In this document: in pieces, positions 1 through 6,127 of the stretch | Layout: each line of letters begins with the position of its first letter | Numbering within the stretch: position 1 is the first letter of the stretch | Assembly (NCBI GenBank): GCA_001399805.1 | Contig: LIHJ01000010.1 | Location: 10,791-19,289, forward strand | DNA from: Candidatus Bathyarchaeota archaeon BA1 | GTDB taxonomy: Archaea > Thermoproteota > Bathyarchaeia > Bathyarchaeales > Bathyarchaeaceae | DNA: 8,499 nt | Reading direction: 5' to 3' | Notes under the pieces: generated by a model | Told to the model about the DNA's origin: nothing | Databases searched by the model: none | What the model saw: only the letters and a program-made list of their open reading frames with translations | Program-made: the position numbers and the translations under genes

Positions 1-1053
1 ATGGCGTTGGCTCTGGTTCAGTTCCCAGGGGGATACTTAGCAGATAGGTATGGGAGGAGGAAGCTCATAGTTACGATGACGTTTGGGTTTGCTGCGTCGC
101 ATGTTCTTTACGCGCTTGCCCCAACATGGCACTTCATCATGGCTGGGGCAGTACTCTATAGCCTCTGCCTCATCTACCAGCCTGCGCTGAGGGCAATGAC
201 AGCTGACTCGCTGCCGCCTGAGAAGCGTGGGATGGGATTCTCCATTACACAGATTATAGGGATCGTTTCTATACCTTCACCCTTAGTGGCTGGCTTTCTA
301 TATGTGAGTCATGGTCTTGTTGATGGTATGAGAATAGCCTATTTCATGGCGGTCGCTTTCTTTCTATTAGCCGCCATCGTGAGGGTAAGGCTGCGAGAAA
401 CGTTAGAAGTCGAGGTTGACAAGATAAACCTCATGGATGCCGTGGGTGTTTATCCCAGGGCTGTTAAGGAAGGCATCGGCGTCTGGAGAATAATCCCTCG
501 CACCGCCCTCTACCTCTTCCTCATCTTCATGGTAGGGGAGTTCTTTGCCAGCATGTGCTGGCCCTACTACGTCGTTTATGCTACCAAAATCCTTCGCATC
601 GAGGAGTTTCAGTGGGCATTTCTTCTCACTTTGAATTCTGCTATTATGTTTGGTTCAGCCTTACCGATCGGAAAACTCGTTGATATGGTAGGCCGCAAAA
701 ACCCCCTCATAGCATCAAACATCCTTTTCATGCTTGGCATGCCCTTCTTCATATTCGGTGACTTTCCGAGAGTCGCCGTTTTCTTTTTGATGTCCGGGAT
801 TGGTAGTGTACTAATGGGTATAGCCTACCGATCCATGGAGGCTGATCTGGTCCCGAGGGAGCACAGGGGAAAAGTGATGGGTTTCACAGCCTTTTTCGGT
901 TATGTTTTAGCATCGATAGGCCAACTGGTCGGTGGATTCCTCTACGAGAACATCTCGCCTCAACTACCATTCATCCTTCTATTGGCATCCACCATCCCAA
1001 CCGCCATTTTAACATTCCTCCTAATACATGAACCGAAAAGGAGGGAAGAATAG
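1..1053 (+). CDS. MFS transporter, 5' end outside window (partial)
   Basis: Membrane transporter of the major facilitator superfamily. Residues 10-21 (GGYLADRYGRRK) are a textbook motif A, the cytoplasmic loop between TM2 and TM3. A degenerate second copy (residues 221-236, IGKLVDMVGRK) marks the corresponding loop of the C-terminal half. Hydrophobic stretches follow up to residue 342, and the protein ends in a charged tail, HEPKRREE. Because motif A sits only ten residues from the window edge, TM1 and most of TM2 are missing: the ATG at position 1 is very probably internal and the gene starts upstream. About 350 of an expected 400 or so residues are visible. The family exports drugs or metabolites, or takes up small solutes; the substrate cannot be inferred. 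It is convergent with a second MFS gene ending at 1237. The two share the segment after TM4 (PALRAMTAD here, PAIRALIAD there), so they are distant paralogues. Confidence 0.92.
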   Translation: MALALVQFPGGYLADRYGRRKLIVTMTFGFAASHVLYALAPTWHFIMAGAVLYSLCLIYQPALRAMTADSLPPEKRGMGFSITQIIGIVSIPSPLVAGFLYVSHGLVDGMRIAYFMAVAFFLLAAIVRVRLRETLEVEVDKINLMDAVGVYPRAVKEGIGVWRIIPRTALYLFLIFMVGEFFASMCWPYYVVYATKILRIEEFQWAFLLTLNSAIMFGSALPIGKLVDMVGRKNPLIASNILFMLGMPFFIFGDFPRVAVFFLMSGIGSVLMGIAYRSMEADLVPREHRGKVMGFTAFFGYVLASIGQLVGGFLYENISPQLPFILLLASTIPTAILTFLLIHEPKRREE

Positions 1054-1095
1054 AAGCTACCATAAACATTGCCTAAGACATTGCAAGGTCCTTTT

Positions 1096-1206
1096 TCCAG
1101 AATAGATAAGCCTTTGTTTGCAGCAACAATCCACAGACCTTAATTAATTGTGTAAGCCTTCCAGGACATGCTTTCTTTATTTCTTCAGCGTAAGCTTTCT
1201 TTCTTC
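1096..1206 (-). repeat. Dispersed element copy A (coding-like repeat)
   Basis: First of four related intergenic elements, all in minus orientation. Read on the minus strand, the core gives LIKVCGLLLQTKAYLFW followed by KKDLAMS and a stop. The same frame stays open upstream and gives KKAYAEEIKKACPGRLTQ, part of which is recognisable in copy B. Against copy C, 16 aligned codons (ATT to TGG) show 12 base differences, 9 of them at third codon positions and 9 synonymous. The copy lies in the 183-nt gap between the two convergent MFS genes, downstream of the minus-strand MFS gene. No start codon or ribosome site of its own is convincing. On the plus strand, GTTTGC (1116-1121) and ACAGAC (1133-1138) could form a short imperfect hairpin. 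Confidence 0.6.
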
Positions 1207-1236
1207 CGAAGGGAATGTGACAGAAAGGCATTGTTT

Positions 1237-2457
1237 TTATGCTTTTATGACTAATATTATTGGAATTCTGAGTAGGGAGATCGCAGTTACGATGATGAAG
1301 GAAATGATGACATTGGGAATAAACGAAGCCCACAAAATTCCGCCGATTGCCGGGCCTATTATGGTGCCTATGCCGAATGCCGCTCCTGTTAAGCCAAAAC
1401 CTCCAGCCCTTCTTTTGGTTGGTGTATGATCCATTAGCCAAGCTGAGTAAGCTGGATATGATAAGTTTCCTATGAAAGAGATTAGTCCAAGAACGCAAAT
1501 GAACTGTATTAAGGTAACTGTCAGCGGAAGCAACGGAATTAAGAGGGCAGCCGCGACCGTGCACATTAAGATTATGGGTTTTCTACCAATTTTGTCTGCC
1601 ATTTTACCTCCTGGAAGCTGAGCAATCGCCGTTGCAATTCCCCATCCTATGGAAAAACTAAGCCCCATCTCAAAGACAGAAACACCAAGCCCATACATTA
1701 AGTAAGCATAAAAGATTGTCATTAAAATGCCATTAGCTAAACCCGACAAGATGCTGTTTCCCCCAAAAAGAAACAAAATCCGTTTATAACCAGCTGTTAA
1801 CCTTTCAGCAGATTTCTCATACATAAGCGAGATTTCTTGTTCCGTTGTTTTAGATTCCTTTATGCTTTTCATTGCCTTAAAAAGTAGAATAACGTTCGCG
1901 ATAGAAATCATGAGTGCAGCCATGAAGGGAACCTTCAGGCCCGCGGATTCCGCAAGAAATCCGCCGATTATAGGAGCTGGAATTTGGCTTAGTATCCATG
2001 AGAGATTGAATATGCCATAGGCTGTGGCCCTTGAAGCCTTCTGTGTGGTATCTGCTATCAAGGCTCTAATGGCTGGCCCCAATATGCCAAAACATATTCC
2101 CGCCACTGAGTAGCTGGCAAACAGCCATGAAACACCGCTGGAGATAATGAGGAAAATGTAGGAAAGTGGAAAAAATATAAGTGCCACGAAAACAAGCTTT
2201 CCTTTTCCAAACTTGTCTGAGATTAACCCGCATGGCAAGCTCGCAGATGTTCTCATAAGACTAAAAAATGAGTTAAGGGTGCCAATGGTCATAACCACAA
2301 CAGCCTCCTCTTTCAAAAAATCTCTTATTTGGTATGGAATCGCTGGACCTGCCATAGAGTCAGCGAAAACTACAAGAAACATTACCGACCATAAAATTAG
2401 AAAGGCAGAGCCTAAAGAAGAAAAATGGGATGCTAAACGCTTTATCATACGTGTCAT
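1237..2457 (-). CDS. MFS transporter
   Basis: Complete 12-TM-type major facilitator protein of 406 residues. Motif A appears twice, at residues 76-87 (CGLISDKFGKGK) and 283-294 (GGKMADKIGRKP), one per six-helix half. A charged linker around residues 196-224 separates the halves, as in most MFS proteins. A longer frame opens at 2559, but the extra 34 residues are charged and lie entirely inside the upstream GNAT gene. The chosen ATG (2457) overlaps the GNAT stop as ATGA, the usual sign of translational coupling, and puts TM1 at about residues 17-33. Transcription is therefore expected from the GNAT promoter. The pairing of an acetyltransferase with an exporter recalls resistance or detoxification units, but that role is inference. 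Two-domain symmetry, length and helices make the family assignment firm; the substrate is unknown. Confidence 0.93.
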   Translation of the reverse strand: MTRMIKRLASHFSSLGSAFLILWSVMFLVVFADSMAGPAIPYQIRDFLKEEAVVVMTIGTLNSFFSLMRTSASLPCGLISDKFGKGKLVFVALIFFPLSYIFLIISSGVSWLFASYSVAGICFGILGPAIRALIADTTQKASRATAYGIFNLSWILSQIPAPIIGGFLAESAGLKVPFMAALMISIANVILLFKAMKSIKESKTTEQEISLMYEKSAERLTAGYKRILFLFGGNSILSGLANGILMTIFYAYLMYGLGVSVFEMGLSFSIGWGIATAIAQLPGGKMADKIGRKPIILMCTVAAALLIPLLPLTVTLIQFICVLGLISFIGNLSYPAYSAWLMDHTPTKRRAGGFGLTGAAFGIGTIIGPAIGGILWASFIPNVIISFIIVTAISLLRIPIILVIKA

Positions 2458-2984
2458 TGTTTCCACTTCTTTCTCGTAATGCCATATATGTAAACGTCCG
2501 CAAATTTTCCACCAGTGAACAATGCTTCTCTTAATTTTCCTTCCCTTATGAAACCACATTTTTCTAAGACCCTTTGGGCTGGCTTATTCAGAACATGCGT
2601 TGTTGCCTGAATTCTTGCAATATTACTGGTCGAAAAAAGATAATCAACCAGGAGTTTTACGGCTTCTGTTGCATACCCCCTGTTCCTTTCTTTAGGGTCC
2701 CATATTTGGAAGCCGATTTCTATATTTCGCATGATCGGATGTGAAAGATAATGGAGAACCAAACCTATCTTGGATTCATCCTTGTTCTTCTCAATCACAA
2801 GTGTTGAAAACTGATGAGGCCCTCCAGCCTTTTTAAACCACTTCTCAACCTCAGCCCAACTTGCCACATGAAAAACGTCAAACTCGCCGACAGCCTCAGG
2901 GTTATTAACCCAATGAAAAATATCCTTCATGTCATCTGGCTCGAGGGGACGTAGACGAACCGTTTCGCCCTTCAAAAGCGTCAT
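2454..2984 (-). CDS. GNAT N-acetyltransferase, RimJ/RimL-like
   Basis: Acetyl-CoA-dependent N-acetyltransferase of 176 residues, resembling the RimJ/RimL (Acetyltransf_3) group that acetylates protein N-termini or small amines. It opens with the characteristic strand ETVRLRPLEPDD (7-18). The acetyl-CoA loop is KERNRGYATEA (98-108), matching the R-x-x-G-x-A pattern of this subgroup, and the C-terminal VLNKPAQRVLEKCGF (131-145) is the usual N...EK-GF segment. I placed the start at ATG 2984, where the family normally begins and where GAGATGG lies 6 nt upstream. A GTG at 3005 in the same frame would add seven residues and cannot be excluded. The stop overlaps the start of the downstream MFS gene by ATGA. 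It is divergent from the double GNAT at 3244. The substrate is not determinable. Confidence 0.9.
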   Translation of the reverse strand: MTLLKGETVRLRPLEPDDMKDIFHWVNNPEAVGEFDVFHVASWAEVEKWFKKAGGPHQFSTLVIEKNKDESKIGLVLHYLSHPIMRNIEIGFQIWDPKERNRGYATEAVKLLVDYLFSTSNIARIQATTHVLNKPAQRVLEKCGFIREGKLREALFTGGKFADVYIYGITRKKWKQ

Positions 2985-3021
2985 GACAAACCATCTCTTT
3001 CGCACTTGTTGTTTTATCTTT

Positions 3022-3042
3022 CTAATAAAACTTAAGTTTAAA
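3022..3042 (-). promoter_or_regulatory. Possible TATA region for the GNAT-MFS unit
   Basis: On the minus strand this AT-rich stretch contains TTTAAAC (3042-3036) and TTTTATTA (3030-3023). A start site about 26 nt downstream would fall near 3013 or 3000 respectively, giving a short leader before GTG 3005 or ATG 2984. Neither box is as clear as those at 5892, 6786 and 7226, so the choice is left open. Confidence 0.35.
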
Positions 3043-3061
3043 GGGGCTGGAAAATGTCTTT

Positions 3062-3173
3062 AGACCAAAAAAGGTAAGCTTTCGTTTGCATTATGAAGCT
3101 GCAGACTTTGATTAGAAGGGCAAGCCTTTCGAGGCGGCTTTTTTATCTCTTTTGTATATGTTTCTTTTCTCCC
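3062..3173 (-). repeat. Dispersed element copy B (coding-like repeat)
   Basis: Second copy of the element, in the gap between the divergent GNAT genes. The minus-strand frame reads LLIKVCSFIMQTKAYLFW, then SKDIFQPL and a stop. Similarity to copy A continues upstream of the core to about 3173, but B is 2 nt shorter there, so the frame that is open in A is broken in B. On the plus strand GTTTGC (3084-3089) and GCAGAC (3101-3106) pair with one G-U wobble around an 11-nt loop. The element lies directly upstream of the putative promoter of the GNAT-MFS unit. Confidence 0.6.
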
Positions 3174-3230
3174 ATCAACTGTTTGGAAAAAGGTTATTTT
3201 CAATGCAATCTATTTATTTTATTTCAAAAA

Positions 3231-3236
3231 GAGGTG
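3231..3236 (+). promoter_or_regulatory. Shine-Dalgarno site deciding a TTG start
   Basis: GAGGTG is a strong match to the archaeal anti-Shine-Dalgarno sequence. It lies 7 nt before the TTG at 3244 and supports that rare start codon for the double GNAT gene, since no ATG or GTG is available in frame nearby. Confidence 0.7.
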
Positions 3237-3243
3237 TGTTGAT

Positions 3244-4286
3244 TTGAAACTGAGGTTTCGCAGCCTGCTTGCGGAAGATTTGGGTTGGCTAACTGAAGCT
3301 GCTAATGATCCTGAGGTTGCCAAATACTCTCTAAGTATTTATCCAAGAACCGAACATGAAATCAGTGAATTTCTCAAAAAAGAGCTGGAGGAAAGCGGAA
3401 GAAAATATCTTGTGGCTGAGTTGGATGGTGAACCAGCTGGCTATGTAAATGTGCATTCCAGAGCTGGAAGAGATCGGCATGTGGCATGGCTTGGAATAGA
3501 AGTGAGGAGAAAACATTGGGGAAAGGGGTTGGCAGCGCGCTCATGAATGAGGCTATAAGGCTTGCCAAGGAGCTGGGATGCCGCAAAATTATGCTTGGGA
3601 CAACCGAGGGAAACGAGCGAGCGGTAAGGCTATACAAAAAGTTTGGGTTTAAGATTGAAGCATACGAGGATGATGGAGTTTACATTGAGGGTTCTTGGAG
3701 AAAGAACTACATCATGGGTTTGGAACTTGCACCCTGCGAACCCAAGCTCGAACGTCCACTGTTGACTCATCTCCCCACAAGCCTTCCTGCAACCAGCAAG
3801 GCGGACATAAACGTTAGGCAGCTAATGGAACATGATTTGGACGAACTTCATAGACTTCAAAATTGCACAGAATCCACAAAATCCAGTCACAGGATTCCCC
3901 CCATCACAAAAGAAGAAGCCAAAAGATGGTATGAAGAGTTAAAGTCCATGGAAGGGAAATACTGCATCGCGTGTTTTAAGGGTGATAAAATACTTGGATA
4001 TCTTCGCTTTAGGGCTGGTTTTCTGCCTTTTCCAAGTCCAAGGTTCGAAGAAGCAATTGTAGATGTCAACGAAATGCCTTATGAATCCGCTGATGCTATA
4101 GTCAGGGCTGTTAAAGACTTCCGGGAAAGATATGGGTATCGGAGAATATTTGCCTATATACCGGAAACGAGCTCGCCTATTGTAGGTGCCCTTGAGCATC
4201 ATAGCTTCAATAAAGCTGGTGCTATGAAATGTTATTATTTTGTTGATGGATATTACGTGGATGTGGCATTATATGGATATCCATAG
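3244..4286 (+). CDS. Double-domain GNAT acetyltransferase, interrupted by a -1 frameshift
   Basis: Two overlapping frames, 3244-3546 and a second one open from 3486 to 4286, together encode one protein of about 347 residues. Residues 1-94 come from the first frame and carry the GNAT N-terminal strands (LVAELDGEPAGYVNVH). The frame must slip by -1 at 3519-3525, after which G95-V-G-S-A-L completes the acetyl-CoA loop (HWGKGVGSALM). NERAVRLYKKFGF (124-136) ends domain one. After a Pro-rich linker (about 162-188), a second GNAT-like domain (189-347) starts with INVRQLMEHDLDELHRL and contains IACFKGDKILGYLRFRAG, but has no R-x-x-G-x-G loop. It is probably a non-catalytic or structural half. Without a shift the product stops at 3546, truncated inside the active site. 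The explanation may be programmed frameshifting, a genuine pseudogene, or a lost base in a G run. A HAD gene follows on the same strand. The acetyl acceptor is unknown. Confidence 0.75.
3519..3525 (+). promoter_or_regulatory. Candidate -1 ribosomal frameshift site (G GGA AAG)
   Basis: In the frame set by the TTG at 3244, the codons read GGA AAG preceded by a G, an exact X XXY YYZ slippery heptamer. Slipping by -1 re-pairs both codons as GGG AAA and enters the frame running to 4286. The shifted protein has an intact GNAT loop. Downstream, TTGGCA (3529-3534) can pair with TGCCAA (3563-3568), with an inner CTCA/TGAG hairpin. The 3-nt spacer is shorter than the usual 5-9 nt, which weakens the case. 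Confidence 0.4.
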
Positions 4287-4350
4287 AGCTTGGAGTGTGG
4301 ATGGCAAGGACATGACTGGCAAATTTGATAGTAACATGCAAAGGACCGAC

Positions 4351-5037
4351 ATGAAGAATTTTAAAGCGATTTCTTTTGACTGTGGGGGCACCCTCTTCTA
4401 CAAAGTGAAAGAGGATTATGTCGTCTTTCACGAAATTCTGACGGAGCTTGCGTGTAATGTGGATGTCAACCAAGTTAAGGTGGCTTTTGAAGAGGCAGGT
4501 AGCTGGTGGAGTCGGGAGAAAGCCAGAACTGGTAGGGTTTGGAACGAAGATGCATGGGCGGGCATGCTTGAAAGGATGGTGTCGAATATTAAGATACCAA
4601 ATCAAAGTGATGTCGCAGTTAAGCTTCGTAATCTGTGGCTCCAAAAGGCAGAGTTTCGAGCCTACGATGATGTGGAACCGACGATTATGGCTCTCAAGGA
4701 AAGAGGCATCAGAATAATAGCGATCTCAAACGTTTCTTCAAAGAAGAACTGCGAAACATATCTAAGCAAAGCTGGGCTTGCAGGCTATTTTGATGTTCTG
4801 GTCGCATCAGGAAGTGTGGGATATGAAAAGCCAGACCCACAAATATTCAAGATAGCTTCAAAAATGTCTAACACGCCCTTGACGAAAATGCTCCACGTAG
4901 GTAATCAATTTGTCGAGGACTACCTTGGAGCAGAATCAGCAGGAATGAAAGCAATTCTACTTGATAGAAAGGGAGTACAAAGAGATAAAAATTGCAGGAA
5001 AATATCGACATTAACGGAATTGCTCTTTTTAGCTTGA
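4351..5037 (+). CDS. HAD-superfamily hydrolase with altered catalytic motifs
   Basis: Haloacid dehalogenase-like hydrolase of 228 residues, a family mostly of phosphatases. Motif I is FDCGGTL (nucleophile D10, but the second Asp of DxD is G12). Motif II is ISNVS (S126), motif III is the lysine of YEKPDP (K160), and motif IV is HVGNQFVED (N185 replaces the usual Asp; E189 and D190 remain). A helical cap lies between residues about 16 and 105. The DxG form of motif I is known in some HAD proteins, so activity is possible but may be weak or changed. The frame is open from 4240, overlapping the GNAT gene. I chose ATG 4351, where the fold begins and AAGGA lies 5 nt upstream; ATG 4312 is an alternative. 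It is likely co-transcribed with the double GNAT gene 64 nt upstream. The substrate is unknown. Confidence 0.85.
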   Translation: MKNFKAISFDCGGTLFYKVKEDYVVFHEILTELACNVDVNQVKVAFEEAGSWWSREKARTGRVWNEDAWAGMLERMVSNIKIPNQSDVAVKLRNLWLQKAEFRAYDDVEPTIMALKERGIRIIAISNVSSKKNCETYLSKAGLAGYFDVLVASGSVGYEKPDPQIFKIASKMSNTPLTKMLHVGNQFVEDYLGAESAGMKAILLDRKGVQRDKNCRKISTLTELLFLA

Positions 5038-5345
5038 ACAAAGTATTTGATATTCTAACATGATGTCCAATAAGCTCTCCAACTTCTTGGTGGGGAAATT
5101 TTAAAAACTCCATTAAATTTTTTCACTTCTCAGCGTGAATGTGTCATGGACCAGAATAAGTAAACTTTAGTCTGCATCAAAAAGCCGCAGACTTTGATTA
5201 AGCGTGCAAGCTATTTATTTTCAGTCCACAGCTCTCTTTGTTGGTCGTTCCATAGCATGGTTTCCTCCGTGGTTTGGTCTGTAGCTCTGCCCACTCTTGC
5301 TTTGTTTTTCGCCATTCCGTTCCGTTTTGGAGTTTTTGAAGTGGG
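5038..5345. other. Gene-free gap between convergent HAD and GNAT genes
   Basis: This stretch separates the end of the HAD gene (+) from the end of a GNAT gene (-). It holds T-rich sequence suitable for archaeal termination on the plus strand (TTTTTT, 5119-5124) and repeat copy C. Frames in 5221-5345 have no family-like sequence and are judged non-coding. Confidence 0.6.
5149..5212 (-). repeat. Dispersed element copy C (coding-like repeat)
   Basis: The cleanest copy of the core. The minus strand reads LARLIKVCGFLMQTKVYLFW, then SMTHSR and a stop, with an in-frame stop directly before it, so it cannot be a long gene here. On the plus strand GTCTGC (5170-5175) and GCAGAC (5187-5192) form a perfect 6-bp inverted repeat around an 11-nt loop. 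It sits downstream of the minus-strand GNAT gene that copy D precedes. Confidence 0.6.
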
Positions 5346-5870
5346 TTAAAGCCATTTGCTCATTTTTATGAAGTCTACGCCCCACCATTCTCTGTGGAGA
5401 TATGCTTCTGGCACAAACCCGAGCTTCAAATATAGCTTCAGTGCCGGCATTAAAACTGGGAGTGTGTGGAGGGTTATCTTGTGGCATTTTTGCCTTTTGC
5501 AGTATTCTATTAAATGGTTGAGTAAAGTTTCGCCCACGCCTCTACCTTGCCTTGACGGGTGAGTGCATATCCAACCCAGTAAGGCGAGACCGCCTTCCTT
5601 CTCATAGCCCCGCAATATTCTGCCTGTCACAACCCCGACAATTTTGCCATCTTCCTCAGCTACAAAAAGGAATTCGTTTGGCTCTTGAATTCTCTTCGTG
5701 TAGTTTTCCGGCGTGTGCAGTGACTTGTCAAATTCTAATGCTTTCCTGGGGTAATAGTCTCTTTCATAACGGCTCCACGCGTCTTCCATTGCTTCTGTCG
5801 AAACCCTTGCTGAACCCTCAGCATCTTCAGCTTTCATAACTCGAACGATAACCGTGTCTATGTTTTTCAT
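5346..5870 (-). CDS. GNAT-family N-acetyltransferase
   Basis: Acetyl-CoA-dependent acetyltransferase of 174 residues. The acetyl-CoA loop is PSRQGRGVGETLL (105-117), a perfect R/Q-x-x-G-x-G motif within the expected strand LALLGWICTHP. FLFVAEEDGKIVGVVTGRI (67-85) is the typical preceding hairpin and LKLYLKLGFVPEAYLHRE is the usual C-terminal GF segment. The frame is open up to 5999, but those extra 43 residues coincide with repeat copy D and a low-complexity GCGCGC stretch. A strong TATA box at 5892-5903 lies inside that extension and points to a transcript starting at or next to ATG 5870. I therefore start there. It converges with the HAD gene and appears monocistronic. The acceptor is unknown; free amino acids, amines, antibiotics or protein N-termini are all possible. 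Confidence 0.9.
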   Translation of the reverse strand: MKNIDTVIVRVMKAEDAEGSARVSTEAMEDAWSRYERDYYPRKALEFDKSLHTPENYTKRIQEPNEFLFVAEEDGKIVGVVTGRILRGYEKEGGLALLGWICTHPSRQGRGVGETLLNHLIEYCKRQKCHKITLHTLPVLMPALKLYLKLGFVPEAYLHREWWGVDFIKMSKWL

Positions 5871-5891
5871 GGCTTCAAACAATTTGCAGGA

Positions 5892-5903
5892 TGATATATA
5901 TGA
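5892..5903 (-). promoter_or_regulatory. TATA box of the GNAT gene at 5870
   Basis: The minus strand reads TCATATATATCA, centred about 27 nt before the A of ATG 5870. This is the archaeal distance from TATA box to transcription start and implies a leaderless or nearly leaderless mRNA. A purine/A-rich GAAAAAG just upstream could act as the TFB recognition element. Confidence 0.6.
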
Positions 5904-5947
5904 CTTTTTCGCGCGCGCACTTTTATCTCTCTCCGAAAGTGGGTTTT

Positions 5948-6010
5948 CCCGGAACAGGTAGACTTTTGTTCGTGTTAGGAAGCCGAGGATGCGGAGCATC
6001 TTAGCCAGCT
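5948..6010 (-). repeat. Dispersed element copy D (divergent coding-like repeat)
   Basis: The most diverged copy. The minus strand reads LAKMLRILGFLTRTKVYLF, then RENPLSERD, continuing open into the GNAT gene frame. Compared with copy C, 11 of 20 aligned residues are identical, and at seven of those the codons differ synonymously (for example TTG/CTA, GTT/GTC, TTA/CTG). Peptide similarity therefore exceeds DNA similarity. It lies upstream of the GNAT promoter. Confidence 0.5.
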
Positions 6011-6127
6011 TTTAAGCGATGCCTCATTAACGCACTTGTTAAACTTTTCTTTTGACATGTACGCGTGGTGGCTTGACCATAACCGTTTACGGTAGTTTAA
6101 ATGTCTGATAAATTCTGCTTTTTTCAT
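5975..6127 (-). CDS. Possible small protein coupled to the retropepsin-like gene
   Basis: A 50-residue frame whose ATG overlaps the stop of the retropepsin-like gene as ATGA, suggesting translational coupling. The peptide begins MKKAEFIRHLNYRKRLWSS and is strongly basic with a natural-looking composition through SKEKFNKCVNEASLKSWLR. It then runs out of phase across repeat copy D, ending in a Ser/Ala-rich RCSASSAS. No Shine-Dalgarno site is visible, as expected if ribosomes arrive from the upstream gene. I do not recognise a family. The tail may have been altered by the repeat, so the original protein could have been longer or ended differently. It may also be chance. Confidence 0.35.
   Translation of the reverse strand: MKKAEFIRHLNYRKRLWSSHHAYMSKEKFNKCVNEASLKSWLRCSASSAS

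Noticed and set aside
1073..1564. 163-residue minus-strand frame between and across the MFS genes
   Set aside because: Most of it overlaps the MFS coding sequence in another frame and has no family-like sequence. Only its end is of interest, as repeat copy A.
2458..2559. Earlier start for the minus-strand MFS gene
   Set aside because: The added residues are the wrong-frame reading of the GNAT 3' end; the ATGA overlap gives a better start.
4240..4350. Upstream start of the HAD gene overlapping the GNAT gene
   Set aside because: The extra residues (MDITWMWHYMDIHRAW) are an out-of-frame reading of the GNAT C-terminus and lie outside the HAD fold.
5871..5999. N-terminal extension of the GNAT gene at 5346-5870
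   Set aside because: It would place the strong TATA box inside the coding sequence. The extension coincides with repeat copy D and a GCGCGC tract, and the GNAT fold is complete without it.
1096..6010. CRISPR array
   Set aside because: The copies are far apart, unequal and diverged, with whole genes between them; no repeat-spacer periodicity or cas gene is present.
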